The notes beneath the pieces were generated by a model. The model saw nothing but the letters and a program-made list of their open reading frames with translations. It was not told the DNA's origin and did no database searches. Shown here in pieces: positions 17,328 to 26,772 of a DNA stretch of 64,000 nt (within the stretch, counting starts at the first letter, position 1; each line of letters begins with the position of its first letter). Source of the DNA: Altererythrobacter sp. B11 (GTDB taxonomy: Bacteria; Pseudomonadota; Alphaproteobacteria; Sphingomonadales; Sphingomonadaceae). A program made the translations under genes and the position numbers. The stretch is from the NCBI RefSeq assembly GCF_003569745.1, contig NZ_AP018498.1, positions 1,525,001-1,589,000 of the forward strand, given 5' to 3'.

Positions 17328-17999
17328 ATGAATCTGGCACCCGTCTGGGATCAAATTTCGCACAGCCTGCAGGAACTGCCCCAGTCGGGGCTGCTGATTG
17401 CGGCGGTGGCGGCGATGTTGCTGGGCATCTTGGGCGCGCTGCTGATGCGCTATGTGCCGGCGCTCGGCCGCCTGCTGCGCATGGTCAGCACGCTGGGGCT
17501 GGTGGGCGTGCTGCTGCTGGTGGTGCTGCAGGTTTCGCGGATGGACCCGCGCTTCGATCTGGCGGTGCCGGAGATCGGCCTGCCGGAACAGGTGGTGGAA
17601 GGCGGCGAAACGCGCATCCGCCTGGCGCGTGACGGGCACTTCTGGCTGCGCGCGGACGTGAACGGGCATCCGGCCAATTTCCTCGTCGATACCGGCGCCA
17701 CGCTGACCGCGGTGTCCACGCAGACGGCGGCCGAGGCCGGGCTGGAGCCGCGCCCGGGCGGCCTGCCGGTGCGGATGCAGACGGCCAATGGCGCGGTGGC
17801 GGCGGATCTCACGGCGATCGACGAGCTGCGTTTCGGCAATATCGCTGCGCGGGGGCTGGATGCCATCATCGCGCCCGGCCTCGGCACCACCAATGTCATC
17901 GGCATGAACTTCCTCGGCCGGCTGGCATCCTGGCGAGTGGAGGGGAATACGATGGTGCTGGTGCCTCACCACCCACAGCCAGAGGTGCCGGTTTCCTGA
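17328..17999 (+). CDS. TIGR02281-type retropepsin-like aspartic protease
   Basis: Two N-terminal hydrophobic helices (about residues 21-41 and 52-69) anchor a periplasmic clan AA aspartic protease domain. The active-site motif FLVDTGATLTAVS has its Asp at about residue 121, and the second conserved strand is NVIGMNFLGRL. The ATG at 17328 is used; a TTG at 17280 would overlap the DUF5996 stop by four bases and may be the real coupled start. Substrates are unknown. It closes the egt-linked operon. Confidence 0.85.
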   Translation: MNLAPVWDQISHSLQELPQSGLLIAAVAAMLLGILGALLMRYVPALGRLLRMVSTLGLVGVLLLVVLQVSRMDPRFDLAVPEIGLPEQVVEGGETRIRLARDGHFWLRADVNGHPANFLVDTGATLTAVSTQTAAEAGLEPRPGGLPVRMQTANGAVAADLTAIDELRFGNIAARGLDAIIAPGLGTTNVIGMNFLGRLASWRVEGNTMVLVPHHPQPEVPVS

Positions 18000-18029
18000 G
18001 AGCGGCGAGCGTTGCTTAATCGTCACGAT

Positions 18030-18047
18030 CGTTACGACATCGTAACG
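18030..18047. promoter_or_regulatory. Palindromic operator candidate upstream of the TonB-dependent receptor
   Basis: CGTTACG-ACAT-CGTAACG is a perfect 7-bp dyad, 85 bases before the receptor start. It is embedded in a wider imperfect dyad with CTTAA (18015-18019) and TTAAG. The region is AT-richer than its surroundings. The cognate regulator is not identified; the site does not resemble a classical Fur box. Confidence 0.55.
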
Positions 18048-18132
18048 TTCGTTAAGTTTCCGCTTGCCTAGCCGCAGGGTCTGACCGTAGCAATCGCCCA
18101 AAGCCCGTCAGGGGTGAGTTTGGGAGAGCTCT

Positions 18133-20526
18133 ATGTATTCGCATCGTCGCCTGAGTTCCGTCTGCGCAGCGGGGGTTGCTGCAGTCGCGCTGATCCATGC
18201 CATGCCCGCGCTTGCGCAGGATGAAGCCGCACCTGCGGAGCCTGCCGCCGGCACCTATCAGGGCAATTCCATCGTGGTGACGGCGCAGTTCCGCGAACAG
18301 AACCTGCAGGATACGCCCATCGCCATCACCGCCATGGACGCGGCCACGCTGGAAGCGCGCGGCCAGACCTCGGTGACCGACCTCGGCGATTTCGCGCCCA
18401 ACGTGGCGCTGGAGCCGGCCACCGGCCTGCAGGGCAATTCCATTGCCGCCTTCATTCGCGGCATCGGCCAGGCCGACGCCAGCTTCGCGCTGGAACCGGG
18501 CGTTGGCGTCTACATCGACGATATCTATTACGGCACCACCTTCGGCGCGGTGATGGACCTCACCGATCTGGACCGGGTGGAGGTGCTGCGCGGGCCGCAG
18601 GGCACGCTCGCCGGCAAGAACTCCGTGGGCGGCGCGATCAAGCTCTATACCGAGAAGCCGGACGGCAGCGGCGATGGCTTCGTGGAGGGCACCTATGGCC
18701 GGTTCGACCGGCTGGACATCCGCGCCAGCGCCGACTTCGCGCTGACGAAGGATCTGTTCGCCCGCATCTCCGGCGTCTCCAAGACCTCCGACGGCTATAT
18801 GAAGCGGCTCGATTATGGCTGCGTGAACCCGACCAGCGGCGTGCCGCGCAGCGGCGGCGCGGGCGAGGATTGCGTGCTGGGCACCGAAGGCGGACGCGAT
18901 CTGCAGGCGGTGCGGCTGGCGCTGCGCTACGCCCCCGAGAACTCCCCGCTGGAGATCAACCTGCGCGGCGATTACGCGACCGACAATTCGGAGATCGTGG
19001 CCACCAAGCTGCTCTATGCGGGCAATCCCTCGGTCCGCAGCTATGACGCTGCCGATCCCACGGGCGGCGTGCCGTTCGATGGCCGCTTCATCACCGGGCC
19101 GGAAAGCTACACCACCTATGCGACCTACAGCACGGGCGGCAATTACACGACGAACTTCGGCTTCCCCACGCAGATTACACCGGGCGGCTTCTCCGCGCCG
19201 CCGCGCGCAACGGCCGACAGCTGGGGCTTGAGCGGCACGATCGATTACGAACTTTCGCCCGATCTGAAGCTGACTTCCATCACCGGCTATCGCCATGCGA
19301 AGGGCACCAGCGGCATCGATGTGGACGGTTCTCCGCTGGCCATCCTGTTGCAGCAGTTCACCTTCAAGCACGCGCAGTTCACGCAGGAGCTGCGGCTGTC
19401 CGGCCAGTTCGGCGACGGGCTGATCGATGCCACGGTCGGCGGCTTCTATTACGATGCGAGCGATCGCGTTTATGGTCGCAACCAGATCCCCACGCTGCTG
19501 TTCGATTTCTATCAGGACGACAATGTTTCCAACCGCAGCGTTTCGGCCTTCGGCCATCTGGAAGTGCACCTGACCGATCGGCTCAATCTGGTGGGCGGCC
19601 TTCGGTATACGGATGACAAGAAGACCTACAACTATCAGCGGCTCAACCTCGACGGGACGGAGCCGTCCGGCGTGCCGCTGACACCCAATTTCCTCGTCGC
19701 CGGCCTCAGCGGTCTGGAAGGCACCTTCACGGGTGACCGCCTGGATTATCGCATCGGCGTGAATTACGAACTGGCCGACGATTTGATGGTCTATGCGCAG
19801 GTTTCCACCGGCTTCAAGGGCGGCGGCATCAACCCGCGCCCCTCCGCGGCGGATCAGGTGCGGACCTTCGGGCCGGAGAAGCTGACCACTTACGAAGGCG
19901 GCTTCAAGTCGCAGCTGTTCGATCGCCGGATGCGGCTGAACGGTGCCGTCTTCCTCAACGACTACAGCGATATCCAGCTGATCCGCTATCAGTGCCCGGA
20001 CAGCGTCGTGCTCTCCTGCTCGGTGCCCAGCAACGCGGGTGATGCGGAGATCTTCGGCTTCGAGCTCGAAACCTTCGTGGAGCCGGTGGACGGCTTCCAG
20101 ATCGACGGATCGATCGGCTATCTCGATTTCGATTACACCGAGATCACCAACCCCGCGACGCTGGTGACGAAGGACATGATCGCGCCCTTCATCAGCAAAT
20201 GGCAGGTCTCCGCCGGCGTGCAGTATGCGGTGGAAATGGCCGGCGGATCGCGCATCACGCCCCGGCTGGACTGGTCCTACCGCTCGGACTTCTACTACAA
20301 CTCGATCAACAATCCCTATAACCTCATCAACGGCTATAGCCTGTTCAACGGCCGGCTGACCTATGACAGCCCGCAGGGCGACTGGTCGCTGAGCGCCGCA
20401 GTCACCAACATCTTCGACAAGTTCTACTACACCGGCAAGGCCGAGAATATCGGCAGCTTCGGCGTGGTTACGGGCAATCCGGGCCGGCCGCGCGAATGGT
20501 CGGTGACGGTCCGCAAGGAGTTCTGA
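18133..20526 (+). CDS. TonB-dependent outer-membrane receptor
   Basis: 797-aa receptor. A signal peptide ending ALAQ is followed by a TonB-box-like IVVTAQ segment, the plug (TPIAITAMDAATLEARG, FIRGIGQ, VEVLRGPQGTLAGKNSVGGAI), and a beta-barrel that ends with the Omp-type signature SVTVRKEF. Such receptors import siderophores, vitamins, sugars or aromatic ligands; the substrate cannot be read here. Proximity to tonB and a siderophore receptor suggests a shared energisation system. The upstream palindrome is a likely control site and a strong hairpin follows. Confidence 0.94.
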   Translation: MYSHRRLSSVCAAGVAAVALIHAMPALAQDEAAPAEPAAGTYQGNSIVVTAQFREQNLQDTPIAITAMDAATLEARGQTSVTDLGDFAPNVALEPATGLQGNSIAAFIRGIGQADASFALEPGVGVYIDDIYYGTTFGAVMDLTDLDRVEVLRGPQGTLAGKNSVGGAIKLYTEKPDGSGDGFVEGTYGRFDRLDIRASADFALTKDLFARISGVSKTSDGYMKRLDYGCVNPTSGVPRSGGAGEDCVLGTEGGRDLQAVRLALRYAPENSPLEINLRGDYATDNSEIVATKLLYAGNPSVRSYDAADPTGGVPFDGRFITGPESYTTYATYSTGGNYTTNFGFPTQITPGGFSAPPRATADSWGLSGTIDYELSPDLKLTSITGYRHAKGTSGIDVDGSPLAILLQQFTFKHAQFTQELRLSGQFGDGLIDATVGGFYYDASDRVYGRNQIPTLLFDFYQDDNVSNRSVSAFGHLEVHLTDRLNLVGGLRYTDDKKTYNYQRLNLDGTEPSGVPLTPNFLVAGLSGLEGTFTGDRLDYRIGVNYELADDLMVYAQVSTGFKGGGINPRPSAADQVRTFGPEKLTTYEGGFKSQLFDRRMRLNGAVFLNDYSDIQLIRYQCPDSVVLSCSVPSNAGDAEIFGFELETFVEPVDGFQIDGSIGYLDFDYTEITNPATLVTKDMIAPFISKWQVSAGVQYAVEMAGGSRITPRLDWSYRSDFYYNSINNPYNLINGYSLFNGRLTYDSPQGDWSLSAAVTNIFDKFYYTGKAENIGSFGVVTGNPGRPREWSVTVRKEF

Positions 20527-20531
20527 GCGGG

Positions 20532-20565
20532 GGCCGGGGCGGGCGCGCAATCGCCCGCCCCGGCC
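20532..20565. terminator. Convergent-gene terminator hairpin
   Basis: GGCCGGGGCGGGCG (20532-20545) pairs perfectly with 20552-20565 around a six-base loop. It fills the gap between the convergent receptor gene and VOC gene. The U tract is lacking, but the 14-bp GC stem suits bidirectional termination. Confidence 0.65.
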
Positions 20566-20568
20566 AAC

Positions 20569-20961
20569 TCAGCCTGCGGGCAACTCGATCAACTCGATCT
20601 GATGGCCTTCGGGGCTGGCGATCATCGCCACCTGCACCGGGCCGACCGGGAAGATTTCCGTCAGCTTCACCGCGCCGTGCTGCAGGGCATGGTCAAAGCT
20701 GGCGGCAATATCCGCGCACACCAGCCCCACCGGGCCATGGCCGCTGCCGATATTGACCTCGCGCCCGTCCTTGCTTTGCACCAGCAGCAGGTTCGGCCCG
20801 GCCTCCTGACCCGGCAGCGCCATGATATGTTCGATAAAGCCGTCTTCATCGAAGGTCTGGACCACGGCAAAGCCGAAGGCCTCCCGCCAGAAGGCAAGCG
20901 CAGGCTGAATCGCCGGGACATTGAGCTTGAAGAAATTCAGGCGAACAGGCGGCGCTGTCAT
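20569..20961 (-). CDS. VOC (glyoxalase/bleomycin-resistance) superfamily protein
   Basis: 130-aa single-domain vicinal oxygen chelate protein (VRLNFFKLNVPAIQPALAFW, GPVGLVCADIAASFDHALQH, MIASPEGHQIELIEL). The terminal Glu of the metal site (IELIE) is present. The function within this broad superfamily is unknown. GGGGAGGA lies four bases before the ATG at 20961, which settles the start. Confidence 0.85.
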   Translation of the reverse strand: MTAPPVRLNFFKLNVPAIQPALAFWREAFGFAVVQTFDEDGFIEHIMALPGQEAGPNLLLVQSKDGREVNIGSGHGPVGLVCADIAASFDHALQHGAVKLTEIFPVGPVQVAMIASPEGHQIELIELPAG

Positions 20962-21036
20962 GTGATCCTCCCCTTTTGGCCCATCTAGCGCCCGCAGGCG
21001 CGGCAAGGCAATTGGGCGGATGGAGCAGGGCGCGAA

Positions 21037-21837
21037 TCAGCCGAGCGCGAAGGTGATCGGCACCAGCACCCAGGCCTCGCGCGGCTGGCCGGCCTGGCTG
21101 GCGGGCACGAAGCGCCACCGGCGGACCGTCTTCGCCGCCGCCTCGTCAAGCCGGCCGAACCCGCTGGTTTCGGACAATTGCACCTGCTTGGCCGTGCCAT
21201 CGGCACCGACGAGCACCTTGAGCCACACCACGCCTTCTTCGTGCGCGCGCTTGGAGAGGAAGGGATAGGCGGGCTTGGGATTGTTGAGCTGGGCGGCGTT
21301 GAAATCCGGCGGCACCACCGGTGCCGACACCGCCTGCGCAGGAGCGGCCGGGGGCGCGGGCGGCGCCACCGCCAGCGGGGCCACAGCCGTGGTGCGCGCG
21401 GCCATTTCCACCGGCACCGCGGCGATCTGCGCCGGACGCGGGAGTTCGAGCGGCGGAGCCGGCGCCACAACCGGGGCGGCTGCCTGAACCACCGGGTCCG
21501 CGGGAAGCGGCTCTGATGGCGGGGGAGGGGGTGGCGGCGGCGTGACGGAGAAGGTGGTCAGCCGCTGTTGGTGTTCGTTGAGATTGGCCTGGTAGCGGGC
21601 GGTCGCCAGCGCGGCGATCGCCAGCACATGGAACAGCACGATCGCGCCCAACACTGTCCAGCGGGGGCGGGCGGCCTCGCCATAGGCGGAACCGCCGGCA
21701 CGGCGCGATTCGGCCAGCGGTGCAGGCGCAACCAGGCGAACGCCCGCCGCAGGGGCCGCATCGCGGCCTCCCCCGGCGGGCGCCTGGTCTTCAAAGCTGT
21801 CGCCCGCGAAGGCATCCAAATGCATGACTCTCATCAT
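21037..21837 (-). CDS. tonB: Energy transducer TonB
   Basis: 266-aa TonB. A cytoplasmic leader of about 60 residues precedes a single membrane span (TVLGAIVLFHVLAIAALATA). A proline/alanine-rich periplasmic spacer with eight consecutive prolines follows, then the C-terminal TonB domain (NPKPAYPFLSKRAHEEGVVW, VQLSETSGFGRLDEAA, WRFVPA). It transmits proton-motive energy from ExbB-ExbD to outer-membrane receptors; exbBD are not in the window. The cytoplasmic leader is longer than in enterobacterial TonB. Confidence 0.93.
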   Translation of the reverse strand: MMRVMHLDAFAGDSFEDQAPAGGGRDAAPAAGVRLVAPAPLAESRRAGGSAYGEAARPRWTVLGAIVLFHVLAIAALATARYQANLNEHQQRLTTFSVTPPPPPPPPSEPLPADPVVQAAAPVVAPAPPLELPRPAQIAAVPVEMAARTTAVAPLAVAPPAPPAAPAQAVSAPVVPPDFNAAQLNNPKPAYPFLSKRAHEEGVVWLKVLVGADGTAKQVQLSETSGFGRLDEAAAKTVRRWRFVPASQAGQPREAWVLVPITFALG

Positions 21838-21907
21838 CGGCTCTCATGCTTGATGCTGCAAGTCAGTTTCATTTGCGCCTTATCCTTCGCGGGCGAATTG
21901 ACAAGCC

Positions 21908-24103
21908 TCAATAACGCGCGGTCAGCGTGACCAAGGCCTGCCGCCCGGCGGCGGGCGTGGCGAAGTGCGGATTGCGCAGCTTGGCGATGTAGCGCTTGTC
22001 GGTCACGTTGTTCACATTCACCCGCACCGCGAAGTTCTCGTTGATGTCGTAGCTCGCATGGGCGTCAAACCGCACATATCCGGGCGCAGACACGAGATTT
22101 GCGCTGTCTGCATAGCGCTTCGACGCGCCATAGGCCCCGCCACCGATGCCGAACTGCGGGGTGACCTGCCAATCCACCGTCGCCGCGACATTGTGCTTCG
22201 ACGTCTGGGGCAGGGCGTTGCCCGTGCCGTCGCGCACTTCGCTGTCGAGATAGGTGTATCCCACCAGCATGGACACCGGGCCGGCCCGACCGCTGGCACC
22301 CAGTTCGAAACCCTTGATGCGGGCGGATTGGATGATTTCGGGATTGGTGGCCATCGGATCGCGGTCGATGATGTTGCCGCGGTCGATCTGGAAGATCGCG
22401 CCGGTCAGCAGCAGATTGCCCTGGAACAGCTCCGTCTTGGCGCCGGCTTCCCAGTTCTCCATCGGGCTCGGCTCGTAGAAATCATTGGTGCCGCTGAGAT
22501 TCTCCGCGCCTTCGCCGATCGTTGTGCCCGGAGGCGTCTTGGAATTGGCATAGGAGATATAGACGCTGGAGGTCTCCGTGGGCTTCACGATGGCGCCGCC
22601 CTGATAGGACCAGAACTTGCTGCGGTTGGAGACTTCATAGGGTGTGCCGCCGCTGACGCCCGTCGCCGTCGCCTCGTAATCCGTCCAGCGCACGCCGCCG
22701 TTGAGGACGAAGAGATCGCTGATGTTGATCGTGTCGAACAGATAGAGGCTGTATTCCCGCCCGCTGGCGCTGGACGGCGTGGCGCTCGGCGTCACCGAAC
22801 CGGCCCACGGATCGTGGGGGTTCGGATTAGCCAGCGTGGTGCAGTTGTAACTGCCCAGCGCCACGTCGTTGCAGCCCGTGCCCGGACCGGTGAAGCGATA
22901 GTTGCCGGTGGCCACCGTGTAGTTTCGGTTGGTCGAGTCGATGTCGTTGAATTCGAAGCCGGCAGCCAGGCTGTGCGTCGCGGCGCCCGTATCGAAAACG
23001 GCGCCGAGATTGGTGTTGCTCACCCAGCCATCGCTCTGCGAATTGCGGCTCTTGGTGTTGCGCCACACATAGCCATTGGCGACATTGCCGGCGCTGTCGT
23101 CCGGGTTGGTGACGATATAATTGTTGCTGCTGTCGCTGTAGCGAGTGGTGTTGGACAGGGTGATGCCGCTGCCCAGGGCGGCCTTCACCTGCAGCGTGCC
23201 GGCGTCGATCTTGGTCTTCTGGAAATCGCGCGACAGCAGGCCGTAGAAATTGTCCGCATCGACATCGGCCGGTTCGCGCACACCGCCGGGCAACTGGCCG
23301 CGCGAGGTGAGCGGCAGGCCGTAATCGGGCATGGCGTCGGTTTCGTAGTGATAATAGTCGAGCGAGACGGTGATCGGCCCGCCTGCGCCATAGCTGATCG
23401 AGGGTGCCACGCCCCAGCGATCGTCATGCACCTCGTCGCGCCCGGCGACCTTGGAATCGTGGTACATGCCGACCACGCGCACGGCGAAGCCACTGCCCAA
23501 TTCCTGGTTCACATCGCCGACCACGCGGATCAGGTCGGACGTGCCGCCCGTGACCTGCACGCTGCCGAAATTGCCCTGGCGTGCCACCTTGGTGACGAGG
23601 TTGATCGCGCCGCCCGCAGCGCCGCGGCCGCCGAAGGCGCTGCTCGGGCCCTTGGACACTTCGATCGATTCCAGCGCGAAGCTTTCCCGCGTCTGCGAGC
23701 CGACATCGCGCACGCCATCGACGAACACGTCGCCAGTGGCATCCACGCCGCGGATGAAGGGGATGTCGGCGCTCGCCACGCCGCCTTCACCGGCGCCCAG
23801 GGTGATGCCGGCGACAGTGCGCAGCGCGTCGGTGAGGGTGAAGGAGGCGGTATCCTGCAGCACCTTGTCGGTGATGACATTCACGATGCGCGGGGTGTCG
23901 AGGATGGGCGCGGTGGCCTTGGGGGAGGAGAGTTCCTGCACCTTGTATTCCTCCGTCGCGGCCTCGTCAGTAACGGTGACGCCTTCCAGACGGGTCGGCT
24001 CCTGCCGGTCCTGCGCCATGGCCGGCGCGCTGGCGATAAAGCCGACGCAGCTCAATGCCACGAAACTGCCGGCGGCGCCGCGCGCCTTGCTTGTCTTCCT
24101 CAT
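21908..24103 (-). CDS. TonB-dependent siderophore receptor (Fiu-like)
   Basis: 731-aa receptor. The signal peptide ends APAMAQ, then a TonB box region (GVTVTDEAATEEYKV), a plug (TPRIVNVITDKVLQD, DIPFIRGVDATGDVFVDGVRD, SIEVSKGPSSAFGGRGAAGG) and a barrel ending ALVTLTARY. The plug and barrel resemble catecholate-siderophore receptors such as Fiu, and it sits beside a piuC gene as fiu does in other bacteria. AGGAGGG lies five bases before the ATG at 24103. A good promoter candidate lies upstream, implying its own start in addition to any read-through from piuC. Confidence 0.92.
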   Translation of the reverse strand: MRKTSKARGAAGSFVALSCVGFIASAPAMAQDRQEPTRLEGVTVTDEAATEEYKVQELSSPKATAPILDTPRIVNVITDKVLQDTASFTLTDALRTVAGITLGAGEGGVASADIPFIRGVDATGDVFVDGVRDVGSQTRESFALESIEVSKGPSSAFGGRGAAGGAINLVTKVARQGNFGSVQVTGGTSDLIRVVGDVNQELGSGFAVRVVGMYHDSKVAGRDEVHDDRWGVAPSISYGAGGPITVSLDYYHYETDAMPDYGLPLTSRGQLPGGVREPADVDADNFYGLLSRDFQKTKIDAGTLQVKAALGSGITLSNTTRYSDSSNNYIVTNPDDSAGNVANGYVWRNTKSRNSQSDGWVSNTNLGAVFDTGAATHSLAAGFEFNDIDSTNRNYTVATGNYRFTGPGTGCNDVALGSYNCTTLANPNPHDPWAGSVTPSATPSSASGREYSLYLFDTINISDLFVLNGGVRWTDYEATATGVSGGTPYEVSNRSKFWSYQGGAIVKPTETSSVYISYANSKTPPGTTIGEGAENLSGTNDFYEPSPMENWEAGAKTELFQGNLLLTGAIFQIDRGNIIDRDPMATNPEIIQSARIKGFELGASGRAGPVSMLVGYTYLDSEVRDGTGNALPQTSKHNVAATVDWQVTPQFGIGGGAYGASKRYADSANLVSAPGYVRFDAHASYDINENFAVRVNVNNVTDKRYIAKLRNPHFATPAAGRQALVTLTARY

Positions 24104-24140
24104 TATTACCCTCCTGAGTGTCCTTGCGACTTCGCGGCGC

Positions 24141-24169
24141 GCTATCACGAATCGCTCGCAATAAGTCAA
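24141..24169 (-). promoter_or_regulatory. Promoter candidate of the siderophore receptor gene
   Basis: On the minus strand TTGACT (24169-24164) and GATAGC (24146-24141) are spaced 17 bases. Immediately upstream the AT-rich segment has TCTAATGAGA and inverted AAGTC/GACTT arms flanking the -35, which could be an iron-regulator operator. The match to a Fur consensus is only partial. Confidence 0.45.
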
Positions 24170-24238
24170 CTCTAATGAGACTTAATCGCAGTACGGAGGG
24201 AAACTCGCAGATTTATGCGCGTTGCCGGGGGGCGTGGC

Positions 24239-24919
24239 TCAGGCGTCGGCCCAGCGGCGCATCAGGTTGTGATAGAGATTGGTAAGCTCCAGAACCGCTT
24301 CATCCGTGCCGCCGCGCTCTTCGCTGAGGGTGCGGATGGTGCGGTCCAGCCGATACAATTGCTCGCGCTCGCCATTGTCGCGCACCATGCTTTGCAGCCA
24401 GAAGAAACTGGCGACGCGCGCCCCTTGCGTGACCGGTTCGACGCGGTGCAGGCTGGATGCGGGATAGAGCACGAGATCGCCCGCGGCGAGCTTCACCCGG
24501 TGTTCGCCGAACAGATCCTCCACCACCAGTTCGCCGCCCTCGTAATCCTCCGGCTCGGCCAGGAACAGCGTGCAGGACAGATCGCTGCGGATGCGGAAGT
24601 CCGTGCCTTTCACCTGCCGCACCGAATTGTCGACGTGATTGCCGAAGGTTTCGCCGCCTTCGTAACGGTTGAACAGCGGCGGGAAGACCTTGAGCGGCAG
24701 CGCCGCGGCGATGAATTCGGGCGTGCGGCCGATGGCGTTCAGCACCATCTGCCCGGCCTCCGCCGCCGCATCGCAATTCTGCTTCAGCTGGCGATTGCGC
24801 TTGGCAAGCCGCGACTGGTGGCCGGAGGTTTCGTTGCCGTCCACCCACGGGCCGGCGTCGATGATCTCGCGGAAACGGGCGACCTCGGCCTTGTCGATCA
24901 CGCTTTCGATCTTCATCAT
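24239..24919 (-). CDS. piuC: PKHD-type Fe(II)/2-oxoglutarate dioxygenase PiuC
   Basis: 226-aa member of the PiuC/YbiX family. The iron triad HxD...H is visible as [10 protein letters not shown] and [15 protein letters not shown], with the 2-oxoglutarate Arg in the latter. piuC genes commonly neighbour catecholate-siderophore receptors and are iron-repressed; the hydroxylated substrate is not settled. It lies 135 bases upstream of the receptor gene and ten bases after apbE on the same strand. Confidence 0.94.
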   Translation of the reverse strand: MMKIESVIDKAEVARFREIIDAGPWVDGNETSGHQSRLAKRNRQLKQNCDAAAEAGQMVLNAIGRTPEFIAAALPLKVFPPLFNRYEGGETFGNHVDNSVRQVKGTDFRIRSDLSCTLFLAEPEDYEGGELVVEDLFGEHRVKLAAGDLVLYPASSLHRVEPVTQGARVASFFWLQSMVRDNGEREQLYRLDRTIRTLSEERGGTDEAVLELTNLYHNLMRRWADA

Positions 24920-24929
24920 GGCACTATTC

Positions 24930-25943
24930 TCAATTCAGCCAGCTGCGCCAGCGAGTGGTGGTGTGGGTGGCTTCGGCGGTGACGATGCGAGCAGGGATGT
25001 CGTTCCATTCGGCGAACATCATCCCGGCGTCTGGGCCCAGTACCATGATGGCGGTCGCCAGGGCATCGGCGGCCATGCACAGCCGGTCGAGCACGGTGAC
25101 GGCAAGGATCTGGTCCCCGATCGGCCGCCCGCTCTCCGGATCCAAGGTGTGGGACCAGCTCTCGCCCCCAGCCTCCCGGCGGCGGTGGTAATGGCCCGAG
25201 GTGGCAACGGACCAGCCGGTCAGCCCAATGCGCGCATGCGGCGCGTCGGAGCCGGGAGGCGTTTCCACATCCACCCACCAGGGCATCCCGTCCTCTCGCA
25301 GGCCGATCGCGCCCAGTTCGCCGCCGATTTCCAGCAGCGCGTTCTCCACCCCGCTGCGCCGCAATTGCGCCAGCGCCATGTCCACCGCAAAGCCCTTGGC
25401 GATACCCGAAAGGTCGAGCCGCAATCCGCCCGGCTGGAACAGCTCCTGCGCGGCGGAAAAGGTGATCGCCTGCCAGCGCGGCGCGGAATTGCCGCCGCTC
25501 TCGGCGGGCGGCACTGTCGGGGCGGGGGAGGCGCCGAAGCCCCATAGCTCGCTTGCATCGCCCAGCGCGGGATCGAAGGCCCCGTCGCTCATGCGGGCGA
25601 TCTTCATGGCCTGGTCCAGCACGATGCGGAATTGCGGCGAAATGGGATGCGTGCTGCCCGGCGCACCGCGGTTGAAGCGGCTGAGCTCAGAATCCGGCTC
25701 CCACTGGCTCATCTGGCGGATCACCGCCTGGAACACCCCATCCAGCGAGGTTCTGATGCGTGGTTCGTCCAAACCCTTCGGCGCGACGGCCGACAGGCGC
25801 CAGCCGGTGCCCATCGTCTCGCCGCCCATGGTCAGCATCCGCCCGGCCGGAACGGGGCGGATGCTGTCAGGGGCGATGTCGGGCGGAAGCAGCAGTTCGG
25901 CCACTTCGCCCGTCTCGCCGAAAGGGCCGGACTGCGCGTTCAA
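24930..25943 (-). CDS. apbE: FAD:protein FMN transferase (ApbE family)
   Basis: 337-aa flavin transferase that attaches FMN from FAD to Thr/Ser in target proteins. Family segments are [13 protein letters not shown] near the start, [46 protein letters not shown], and the late [16 protein letters not shown]. The start is a TTG at 25943 that shares four bases with the DUF4198 stop; a later ATG (25838) is possible. No signal peptide is evident, unlike typical lipoprotein ApbE, so its compartment is uncertain. The context points to flavinylation of a partner in this iron locus. Confidence 0.9.
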   Translation of the reverse strand: MNAQSGPFGETGEVAELLLPPDIAPDSIRPVPAGRMLTMGGETMGTGWRLSAVAPKGLDEPRIRTSLDGVFQAVIRQMSQWEPDSELSRFNRGAPGSTHPISPQFRIVLDQAMKIARMSDGAFDPALGDASELWGFGASPAPTVPPAESGGNSAPRWQAITFSAAQELFQPGGLRLDLSGIAKGFAVDMALAQLRRSGVENALLEIGGELGAIGLREDGMPWWVDVETPPGSDAPHARIGLTGWSVATSGHYHRRREAGGESWSHTLDPESGRPIGDQILAVTVLDRLCMAADALATAIMVLGPDAGMMFAEWNDIPARIVTAEATHTTTRWRSWLN

Positions 25944-26746
25944 AGCCGCATGAATTCCAGCACGGCGGTGTAGGACGCGCGCCGCGCCGGCGTGTCGCCC
26001 TGCGCTTCGCCGCCGCTTTGCGAGGCTTCGATATAATACATGCCGGGTTCGTCGGCGGAGAACGTCACCATGCCGTCAGCATCGGTTTTCAGTGTCTTGA
26101 TACCGGGATCGTCGCGCCAGCGCGTGCCGCCTTCCACGAACTCCACCTCCATATTCGCGGCCGGCTTGCCGTCCATCAGGAAGCGCATCTGCGCGGGCTC
26201 ACCCGCCAGCAGATCGTTGGGATGGGTCACAGGGACCATCTCCAGCCCCTTGCCGGTAGGGGCCAGCGCCGTCTCGCTCGGTGCGCCCAGCGTCACGAAG
26301 GTCTCGATCCGCTGGGCGTTGTTCATGACGCGCACATTGGTGGCGCCGGCGGGCACCTGATCGGCGCCGCCGCGGAAGCGGTGCCGCTGCCCATTGAGTT
26401 CGTACATGCCGGAAAGCCCGTCCATCACCACCGCGATGCGGTAGGTGCCCTGCTCGTTCAGCGGCACTTCGAAGGCGCTGCGATAGCGGCCCTTGCCGAT
26501 GATCGCGGGATCCACCGGCTTCCCGTCCGGCCCGGTGATCGTGAGATCGTCCAGCCCCAGCGCATTGTGTTCGAACAGGAACAGTTCGTTCGATGCGGCG
26601 GCGTCCACGCTGGCGATGGCACTGTCGCCGGAATAGGTCGTCATCGTCGGCAGCAGCCAGCGGCGATGCGCCTCCGCCTTTCCGGGCATGAATGCGGCGA
26701 GGCCGAGCGCGAGGCCGGCGGCGAAGAGGCTGGGCTTGATGAACAT
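25940..26746 (-). CDS. DUF4198 domain-containing periplasmic protein
   Basis: 268-aa secreted protein with a signal peptide ending GKAEA|HRRWLLP, the typical DUF4198 mature start with early His and Trp. Later segments (YRIAVVMDGLSGMYELNG, VTHPNDLLAGEPAQMRFL, DADGMVTFSADEPGMYYIEAS) show beta-rich domains as in nickel- or iron-associated DUF4198 proteins. GGGGAGAT precedes the ATG at 26746. It is encoded between the DUF2271 protein and ApbE. The biochemical role is unproven; a periplasmic metal-handling function is inferred. Confidence 0.88.
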   Translation of the reverse strand: MFIKPSLFAAGLALGLAAFMPGKAEAHRRWLLPTMTTYSGDSAIASVDAAASNELFLFEHNALGLDDLTITGPDGKPVDPAIIGKGRYRSAFEVPLNEQGTYRIAVVMDGLSGMYELNGQRHRFRGGADQVPAGATNVRVMNNAQRIETFVTLGAPSETALAPTGKGLEMVPVTHPNDLLAGEPAQMRFLMDGKPAANMEVEFVEGGTRWRDDPGIKTLKTDADGMVTFSADEPGMYYIEASQSGGEAQGDTPARRASYTAVLEFMRL

Positions 26747-26772
26747 GGCGGTATCTCCCCTCGGGTAAAGGA

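Noticed and set aside
18052-20550. An 832-codon open frame opposite the TonB-dependent receptor
   Set aside because: Antisense shadow; the receptor has a signal peptide, plug and C-terminal barrel signature on the other strand.
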